From the NCBI RefSeq assembly GCF_014640555.1, contig NZ_BMHE01000009.1, positions 124,001 to 188,000 of the forward strand: DNA of 64,000 nucleotides, written 5' to 3'. Of the stretch, positions 58,305-64,000 are shown one piece after another. Origin of the DNA: Paenibacillus marchantiophytorum (GTDB lineage Bacteria; Bacillota; Bacilli; Paenibacillales; NBRC-103111). The notes beneath the pieces were generated by a model. The model saw nothing but the letters and a program-made list of their open reading frames with translations. It had not been told where the DNA came from and ran no database searches. Each line of letters starts with the position of its first letter. The stretch's first letter is position 1. A program made the translations under genes and the position numbers.

Positions 58305-58760
58305 TTATAAAATGAACTGAAAAGAGTGCCTGATTACATCGCCTCGACTGATGATGCCGACTAGAACGCCTCTGCGCAGCACAGGCAGTTTTTTTATTCT
58401 TTTTTTACCCAGAATAGCCGCAATTTGCTCAATGTCCTCTTCTGCGTCAACAGCAATGACCTTTTTCCTGGCCATTTTCATAACATTTAGAGGAAGCAGA
58501 CTGTGAACTCTTTCATGGAATTCTTCATTATCACCTTTGAACACGGCTGTGTAATAATAGGAAGCGAAAACATGATCATCGTGCTTGCCGATGTAACGCA
58601 TAATATCGCCATCGCTAATATAAGCGACTACTTCATTACGGTCATTAACGACAGGCAATCCGCTGATTCTGTGTTCAATGAATTTCTCAATCACGACACG
58701 CACAGGATCGGATTCCTTCACTTTGTAAACTTGACGAACCATAATGTCTTTTGCTTTGAT
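58305..58760 (-). CDS. CBS-domain protein with probable non-AUG (ATC) start
   Basis: Two CBS domains (about residues 8-60 and 90-145; HRISGLPVVNDRNEVVAYIS and KRIKKLPVLRRGVLVGIISRGD) separated by a helical insert. Paired CBS domains bind adenosyl nucleotides and act as sensors. The first ATG is at 58742 but has no ribosome binding site and would start at MVRQVYKV. Six codons earlier ATC at 58760 stands 6 bases after GGGGGGTGA and gives I-K-A-K-D-I-MVRQ, matching the usual MKAKDIM start of such proteins; an in-frame TGA lies just before it. The coordinates given use ATC. Confidence 0.82.
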   Translation of the reverse strand: MKAKDIMVRQVYKVKESDPVRVVIEKFIEHRISGLPVVNDRNEVVAYISDGDIMRYIGKHDDHVFASYYYTAVFKGDNEEFHERVHSLLPLNVMKMARKKVIAVDAEEDIEQIAAILGKKRIKKLPVLRRGVLVGIISRGDVIRHSFQFIL

Positions 58761-58985
58761 GACGGTTCACCCCCCGCTAAAATGTCTTTCAGCCAAGCAG
58801 ATTGTAAAAAATGACATTCACACTTGCATTATATAACGATGTAGCTTAGAGTCAATTAAGATTTGTCACGATTGTAGAACATTCTCAAAATTATTCAAAA
58901 AAAGGAAAGGTTCACAAAGCAGGAAAACGTCGAATTTTGTAGAAATTAGAAGAATAATATTACTGGGAGAGGTGACTTCCGTTTC

Positions 58986-60887
58986 ATGACATTCATACAT
59001 AGAACGCTTTGGATCGCAGTGCTTATGATGATCATTGGACTCGGTTTCAGTTCATCCCAGCTGCAGGCTCAAAGTCAGGGTGAAAAAGAAATTATCACCG
59101 AATGGAACTTGATTTGGGGGAATGAACCAAATTCCATTGATAGCATATTGAAGACGAATCATTCCGATTGGCTCCGTATCCCAGACTATCGCGCGTTTCC
59201 TCAGAAACCCAAAGAGATCTCAACCGCTTGGGCCAAAGTGGACTTACCTTCCCAATTACCCGGTCAATACAGTATTCTAATAAACGAAATATACGCTCAA
59301 CATATGATGGTTTATTTAGGCAAGGAACTTGTACAAGAGGTAAATTACGAATTTCCATATGATGTACAACGCATATTAATCCCTGTTAACAAAGAAGATG
59401 CCGGGAAGAGTATTTATCTCAAACTGGAAACTACGCTTGATCGCCTGGGCATTAACTCTGACATTCAACTTGGCAATCATACTCAGTTAATGCGGCAATT
59501 TCTGAAGCAGGACTTAGTCAGTGTCATTATAGGCTGTTCGTTTATTTTTATTGCTTTCATTATGTTCATTTGCGCCATTTATTTGAAGCGAATTCAAATC
59601 GCAAGTTGGATTTCGCTAAGCCTTATTTTTATCACTATGGGCATTATTTTTATTACGAATACACCGCTGACTTATATTTATTTTGCTCAATTCGGGGCTA
59701 TTTTTTCGGATATGTTCGACATCGCTCTGGCTGTATTCTTACCTACGCTAAGTTACTACTTCGAAAAAGTTTTCGAAAATGGTCAACTTCATCGCTTTCG
59801 AAGTTTTCGAAAATTCCAAATTTTTTATTCCGCTTTTTATCTGCTGTTCATGATTATTAATCGATTAAGTGATTATAAGTATAATAATGCTTATTACTTT
59901 ATGACATCTACTGTCTTGGGCTTTATCATGATTATACAATTTGTTTTACTGATCACCCTTTCTGTGCTCTTTGCGAAAAGAGGGAATAAAGATGCCGTCA
60001 TATTCTCACTTGGTTTTGCTCTGTTCGCCTTGTTAGCAACGATCGATCTTACTTGGTACTATCTCAGTTCGCAGACGCATCAGCTCTTTTTATGGAAATG
60101 GGGAATTCTCGGATTCAACAGCACGCTAATCGTCATATTGGGAAGAAGACTAGCAGCCTCTCAAGATTTGCTGATGAATTACTCCAAAGAACTTGAATTT
60201 TATAACCAGCATGTACAGGTGTCAGAAAAAATGGAAATGATAAGCTCGCTTACCGCCTCTGTCGCTCATGAAGTAAGAAATCCACTTCAAGTTACCCGCG
60301 GCTTTTTACAGTTGGTCGCAGAAAGCTCGAATGAGAAGAACAAAGGCCATATTAGCATCGCTATCGGGGAGTTAGATCGAGCTTCCGATATCATTACCGA
60401 TTTTTTAACTTTTGCAAAACCGCAAGAAGAGGAGTTTACCGAGCTCAATATATCCAAAGAATTGAAACAAATTGAAGGCATCATCGTTCCCTTAGCCACT
60501 TCACACGGCGGCAACGTATATCTTCATATCCCTCGTGACTTATTCATGGAGGGGAATTCCCCCAAATTAAAGCAAGCGCTGATTAACATCATCAAAAATA
60601 GCATTGAAGCTTTTCAAAAGGATGGACAGATTCATATCAAGGCCTATGAAGAGCAGAATGAGGTTATTATCCTTATTAAGGATAATGGGAGCGGAATTGA
60701 ACCTGCTCAATTATCCAAGCTGGGGGAGCCCTATTTTACAACGAAAGTAAAAGGAACTGGGCTAGGTCTCATGGTTACCTTCCGAATCATTGAAGCTATG
60801 AAAGGCACGATCCGCTTCAGCAGCCAAAAAAATGTCGGTACAGAAGTGATGATCCGCTTCCCCTCTATTCGCAAAAAAAGTTCCTAA
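58986..60887 (+). CDS. orphan sensor histidine kinase, 7TMR-DISM type
   Basis: 633 residues: signal sequence, extracellular beta-sandwich (about 30-170, 7TMR-DISM extracellular-like), seven membrane segments (about 175-390), coiled linker, then the kinase core with H-box SVAHEVRNPLQ at about 425, N-box NIIKNSIEAF, G1 DNGSGI and G2 GTGLGL. No response regulator gene is next to it. Kinases of this build with no partner often feed the Spo0A phosphorelay in Bacilli, and a spore protein gene follows, but the link is only inferred. GAGAGG precedes the start. Confidence 0.9.
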   Translation: MTFIHRTLWIAVLMMIIGLGFSSSQLQAQSQGEKEIITEWNLIWGNEPNSIDSILKTNHSDWLRIPDYRAFPQKPKEISTAWAKVDLPSQLPGQYSILINEIYAQHMMVYLGKELVQEVNYEFPYDVQRILIPVNKEDAGKSIYLKLETTLDRLGINSDIQLGNHTQLMRQFLKQDLVSVIIGCSFIFIAFIMFICAIYLKRIQIASWISLSLIFITMGIIFITNTPLTYIYFAQFGAIFSDMFDIALAVFLPTLSYYFEKVFENGQLHRFRSFRKFQIFYSAFYLLFMIINRLSDYKYNNAYYFMTSTVLGFIMIIQFVLLITLSVLFAKRGNKDAVIFSLGFALFALLATIDLTWYYLSSQTHQLFLWKWGILGFNSTLIVILGRRLAASQDLLMNYSKELEFYNQHVQVSEKMEMISSLTASVAHEVRNPLQVTRGFLQLVAESSNEKNKGHISIAIGELDRASDIITDFLTFAKPQEEEFTELNISKELKQIEGIIVPLATSHGGNVYLHIPRDLFMEGNSPKLKQALINIIKNSIEAFQKDGQIHIKAYEEQNEVIILIKDNGSGIEPAQLSKLGEPYFTTKVKGTGLGLMVTFRIIEAMKGTIRFSSQKNVGTEVMIRFPSIRKKSS

Positions 60888-60970
60888 TTGCTGCCCACAC
60901 CCTCATACCAGGATCCAAAAGCGAATTCTATAGGAAAGAAATATAGGATTCATGATGGAGGAGGACTCCC

Positions 60971-61132
60971 GTGCTAGCTCATACAGAGGAAAGAAAGATC
61001 ACTAGCGGCGATATTGACCAGATGATTGCCGAGATCGATAAAGGTTGGGAAGAACTATTCGACATCCACTTGTCCTGTCAACATATTCGCATAGATTTGG
61101 CTTTGATCTTGAAATCTTTGGACGATGAATGA
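60971..61132 (+). CDS. small hypothetical protein, 53 residues
   Basis: Starts GTG with GGAGGAGG about 6 bases upstream. The peptide is charged and helical (TSGDIDQMIAEIDKGWEELF), has no membrane segment, and one cysteine (LSCQHIRIDL). It sits alone between the kinase gene and the spore protein gene, 56 bases before the latter's start. The strong site and clean start-to-stop unit support translation; I know no family. Confidence 0.55.
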   Translation: MLAHTEERKITSGDIDQMIAEIDKGWEELFDIHLSCQHIRIDLALILKSLDDE

Positions 61133-61188
61133 ATAAAAATCCAAATAATCCACAAAATACTCCTAACCTAATAAAGGAGTGATTCCAA

Positions 61189-61410
61189 ATGGCAAGAAAT
61201 AGAAGCAGCAATACCTTAGTGGTGCAACAAGCAAGAGCCGCTCTTGATCAAATGAAGTATGAAGTTGCGCAAGAATTAGGCATCCAAATTCCGCAGGACG
61301 GTTACTATGGCAACATGGCGACTCGGGACACCGGAGCAATCGGCGGCCATATTACGAGAAGACTGATTCAGATTGCGGAACAACAATTGTCCGGCGGAAT
61401 AAGACGCTAA
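61189..61410 (+). CDS. alpha/beta-type small acid-soluble spore protein
   Basis: 73 residues. Coats spore DNA and protects it from UV and other damage, and is degraded on germination. The GPR protease site KYEVAQELGI (cleavage in E-V-A region) and the C-terminal signature GNMATRDTGAIGGHITRRLI are both present. AAAGGAG lies 8 bases before the ATG. In Bacilli such genes are transcribed by SigG in the forespore; I did not find a convincing promoter by eye. Confidence 0.95.
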   Translation: MARNRSSNTLVVQQARAALDQMKYEVAQELGIQIPQDGYYGNMATRDTGAIGGHITRRLIQIAEQQLSGGIRR

Positions 61411-61436
61411 TTCCACATCCACGATAGATAATAACG

Positions 61437-61479
61437 AAAAGACTGAATCCACCTATCCAAGGAGATCCAGTCTTTTTTT
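61437..61479. terminator. bidirectional terminator after the spore protein gene
   Basis: AAAAGACTG (61437-61445) pairs with CAGTCTTTT (61468-61476), then more T. It is shared with the converging ligase gene. Confidence 0.8.
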
Positions 61480-62325
61480 TCAAACAACAAATTCCATAAA
61501 CACTGGCGAACGCAGCTTCCCGCTTTTCGTCCAGTTTCTAGTCTTGATCCTCGCCATGAGCAGCGGTTCCATATAAGCAAAATTCTGATCCTCTTTGAAC
61601 ACCAGGCGATGTTTCACCCGCTCTAGCGTTTCTTTGTGAAGCGCGGTGACACCGATCTCAATCACGCCGGCCGGAATTTTGGAGCCATTCGCTGAATCGA
61701 TAGAAGCCAGCAAGGCAAATTCATTTTTCCTGTAGCCTGAAATATAGACATCCGCGTAAGTCCAGTTAATCACCTTCTGCCACTGTTTGGAACGCTTGCG
61801 AGTTTGATATCGGGAGTTGTCCTTCTTGGACTTCATCACGATGCCTTCAAGCCCTTCACGACAGATCTGTTCAAAATAATCAACGGCGTTCCCCTCATGC
61901 ACGCTAACCTTCCGGTAGCTCTCATTTTCAACGAAAGCCTGATCGAGCAGCTCTTTGCGCTTGAGCAAGGGGAGGGCGGTCACGTCAATTCCTTTGTATC
62001 TCATGATGTCAAAAGCATAAAATATCACTGGCGTTTTATTTTTCCTGGCGTAAAATCTCGCTGTCATCGCTTCATAATCCGATCTGCCTTGATCATCCAA
62101 AACAACCAATTCTCCGTCGAGCACGGTTCCCTCAGGTATAGGACAATTATGTAACTCTGGAAATTTATTGGTAATCAAGTCACTTTGCTTCGTATACACA
62201 TACAGTCGATCCATATTGGAAACAATACACCGCATACCATCTAATTTGAGTTCCGCAATATAGTTTTTACTGCGAAAAGCTTTGTTATCCTTCGCTTCTT
62301 GCAGCAACATAGGAGAAATGAACAT
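61480..62325 (-). CDS. minimal ATP-dependent DNA ligase
   Basis: 281 residues: nucleotidyltransferase domain with the adenylated lysine in AELKLDGMRCI (motif I KLDG at about 27-30), motif III in YAFDIMRYKG, motif IV EGLEGIVMKS, motif V WQKVINW, and a C-terminal OB-fold. No LigD polymerase or nuclease domain is attached and no Ku gene is nearby. In Bacilli such ligases take part in repair, sometimes in spores; the role here is inferred. The upstream region is the 62.4-kb repeat array. Confidence 0.85.
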   Translation of the reverse strand: MFISPMLLQEAKDNKAFRSKNYIAELKLDGMRCIVSNMDRLYVYTKQSDLITNKFPELHNCPIPEGTVLDGELVVLDDQGRSDYEAMTARFYARKNKTPVIFYAFDIMRYKGIDVTALPLLKRKELLDQAFVENESYRKVSVHEGNAVDYFEQICREGLEGIVMKSKKDNSRYQTRKRSKQWQKVINWTYADVYISGYRKNEFALLASIDSANGSKIPAGVIEIGVTALHKETLERVKHRLVFKEDQNFAYMEPLLMARIKTRNWTKSGKLRSPVFMEFVV

Positions 62326-62399
62326 CGGCTATCACCCTAAGTAAATGATACTTCAATGCCATTCATCTGCCTATAGGAACTTGGAGGGAAAAGAACGCC

Positions 62400-63236
62400 G
62401 TGCTTTTACCCCGGTTCTGGCCAATTAGCGGATCGTAGTTCCCTTTCACGCTGCGCTCTGCGTCATCGCTATGCCCAAAGGGAACTGATCATAGTTCCCT
62501 TTCACGCTGCGCTCTGTGTCATCGCAATGCCCAAAGGGAACTAGAATCCGCTATATGGCTGAAAACCGCCATATTCCACTCCAATGGGAACTACGATCCG
62601 CTATGTCACCAATTGCCCGTCGGAATCAGCATCTTCCGCTAAAATAACGTACCTCAGTTCCCTTTCATGCTGCTTTTACCCCGGTTCCCGCCAATTAGCG
62701 GATCGTAGTTCCCTTTCACGCTGCGCTCTGCGTCATCGCTATGCCCAAAGGGAACTAGAATCCGCTATATGGCTGAAAACCGCCATATTCCACTCCACTG
62801 GGAACTACGATCCGCTATATCACCAATTGCCCGTCGGAATGAGCATCTTCCGCTAAAATAACGTACCTCAGTTCCTTTCATGCTGCTTTTACCCCGATTC
62901 CCGCCAATTAGCGGATCGTAGTTCCCTTTCACGCTGCGCTCTGCGTCATCGCTATGCCCAAAGGGAACTAGAATCCGCTATATTGCTGAAAACCGCCATA
63001 TTCCACTCCACTGGGAACTACGATCCGCTATGTCACCAATTGCCCGTCGGAATCAGCATCTTCCGCTAAAATAACGTACCTCAGTTCCCTTTCATGCTGC
63101 TTTTACCCCGATTCCCGCCAATTAGCGGATCGTAGTTCCCTTTCACACTGCGCTCTGTGTCAACGCATAATCCAAAGAGAACTGTAGGACGCTATTCTGG
63201 AAAATAGTAGGGGTAGATAGCGCACTGTAGTTCCCT
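62400..63236. repeat. tandem array of a ~213-bp intergenic repeat
   Basis: Anchor TGCTTTTACCCC recurs at 62401, 62671, 62884 and 63098, giving periods of 270, 213 and 214. The first unit carries an extra ~57 bp, an internal duplication of the CCCTTTCACGCTGCGCTCTG block. Each unit contains TTAGCGGATCGTAGTTCCC and, in opposite sense, GGGAACTAGAATCCGCTAT and GGGAACTACGATCCGCTAT, so it can fold on itself. The last unit decays after 63150. Nothing in the 1016-base gap (62326-63341) looks coding. Confidence 0.9.
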
Positions 63237-63314
63237 TCCTTTTCGCGCGAGGCGGCTGGTGGAACTCCCTCCAAAACATATAAATTATGGCGTGTAATAT
63301 AATCCCTTTTATGG

Positions 63315-63341
63315 TCAAAAAACCGCAAGCAATGCCTGCGG
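63315..63341 (-). terminator. terminator of the BTAD regulator gene
   Basis: Minus strand CCGCAGGC / GCTTGCGG with one bulge, then TTTTTT; it starts right at the stop codon. Confidence 0.8.
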
Positions 63342-64000
63342 TCATTTTCTATCAGAGAATCGGCTTACCAACCGATTATAGAGATGAATCAAATCCTCGG
63401 ATGGGCGGATGCCAAGCTCTCGGCTGAGCAGTCGAACATAATCCGTGTATAGAGCCGTCAATCCTTTTTTGTCTCCGGTCATCTCCCGGATCCTCATAAG
63501 GAGGTGAATGACGGATTCGTCCAACGAATTGCGCTCGTTGAGCTTGAGCAGCAATCTCGCCGCCGAGGCTGTGTCTTTTAATGAGATTAGCATCGCGGCT
63601 AGCCGCTTGACGAATGATGCGTACAATTCCACATAATGCTCCGTTTCATGAATTGCCCACACATACGCCTTATCCCCAAACAAATCGCCCGTATATAGAC
63701 GTTCAATTTGCAGCGCTCTCTCTATATTGCCAATATCAATGACCTGTAGTTCCTCCACTTGCTTCTCAAACTCTATATAATCGATCATAGGATCCTTTAA
63801 TTCCAGCGCATAGCCATCATTCTCTGATCGTACGACTTCGCGCAAGCCAATTAGTTCCAGGGACTTGCGCAATTGATAGACCGTCGTATTCAGATAGCTC
63901 TCTGCCTTCGATTGATGCATTCCTCCGAATATTTCCGTAACCAGTCTGGAACGGGGAATCCGTTTGCCGTGATTCAGCTGCAAATACGCGAACAGCTCCG
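63342..64000 (-). CDS. BTAD/SARP-type transcriptional regulator, 5' end outside window
   Basis: About 219 residues are visible and the frame stays open to the window edge. The first part is the end of a winged-helix DNA-binding domain (LNHGKRIPRSRLVTEIFGG ... LNTTVYQLRKSLE, ENDGYAL), followed by a bacterial transcriptional activator (BTAD) domain of TPR-like helices (about the last 140 residues, ending RELGIRPSEDLIHLYNRL). In Paenibacillus this pair is often joined to an N-terminal response-regulator receiver, which would be outside the window; this part is inferred. Confidence 0.85.
   Translation of the reverse strand, partial: ELFAYLQLNHGKRIPRSRLVTEIFGGMHQSKAESYLNTTVYQLRKSLELIGLREVVRSENDGYALELKDPMIDYIEFEKQVEELQVIDIGNIERALQIERLYTGDLFGDKAYVWAIHETEHYVELYASFVKRLAAMLISLKDTASAARLLLKLNERNSLDESVIHLLMRIREMTGDKKGLTALYTDYVRLLSRELGIRPSEDLIHLYNRLVSRFSDRK

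Noticed and set aside
62400..63236. CRISPR array
   Set aside because: The repeated unit is ~213 bp and the whole unit repeats, with no short-repeat/unique-spacer pattern and no cas genes.

Overview
The window reads as chromosomal DNA of a spore-forming member of the Bacillota, most likely Paenibacillus or a close relative. Pointers to this are the Bacillus-like order yutD-lipA ... lytH-yunB, an alpha/beta-type small acid-soluble spore protein, a ger spore germination operon, strong GGAGG ribosome binding sites with many TTG and GTG starts, CUT1 ABC transporters paired with a membrane AraC regulator, and intergenic repeats of the 'GGAACTACGATCCGCTA' type. No rRNA, tRNA, CRISPR array, prophage or complete insertion sequence was seen.

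Layout. 1-9.5 kb is mostly housekeeping: the end of a glycogen phosphorylase, a PilZ protein, NAD kinase, YutD, lipoyl synthase, then the nickel-pincer cofactor genes larE-larB-larC1 running into a separately encoded larC2 on the opposite strand, then LytH-like peptidase and YunB. 9.5-13.6 kb is accessory: a catalytically degenerate IS1595-like transposase gene, a pyrimidine-rich 12-nt repeat tract, and two tandem exported proteins that look like CYTH-fold domains, one with a decayed 3' end. 13.7-19.9 kb holds a LysR regulator divergent from an Fe/phosphonate-type ABC transporter operon that ends in a beta-CASP-like metallo-beta-lactamase. 19.8-22.3 kb is an ECF sigma factor gene group (hypothetical, sigma, pentapeptide-repeat protein, nucleotidase).

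22.4-32.6 kb is a complete Ter stress system on the minus strand: TerB, three TerD, a TerD-TerA protein, TerC, then a predicted small-molecule biosynthesis block (C-C bond lyase, phosphoribosyltransferase-TRSP, StiP-PELOTA, HAD, ATP-grasp), ending with a 33-residue membrane microprotein and a terminator. 32.7-37.9 kb is a germinant receptor operon of order A-B-C-D-B'. 37.9-44.3 kb holds a NagB-like deaminase, the threonine-degradation pair tdh-kbl with a divergent XRE-cupin regulator and a 13-bp inverted-repeat operator, and an EmrA/EmrB-type drug efflux pair.

44.8-58 kb is a Gram-positive polysaccharide utilisation locus on the minus strand: a 2000-residue secreted heparinase-II/III-like multidomain lyase, a membrane AraC regulator, a CUT1 sugar ABC transporter (binding protein and two permeases) and an esterase. 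58.3-64 kb holds a CBS-domain protein that seems to use a non-AUG start, an orphan 7TMR-DISM histidine kinase, a small hypothetical, a spore DNA-binding protein, a minimal ATP-dependent DNA ligase, a 213-bp tandem repeat array and the end of a BTAD/SARP-type regulator.

Functions are assigned by reading motifs and family resemblance; no database search was run.
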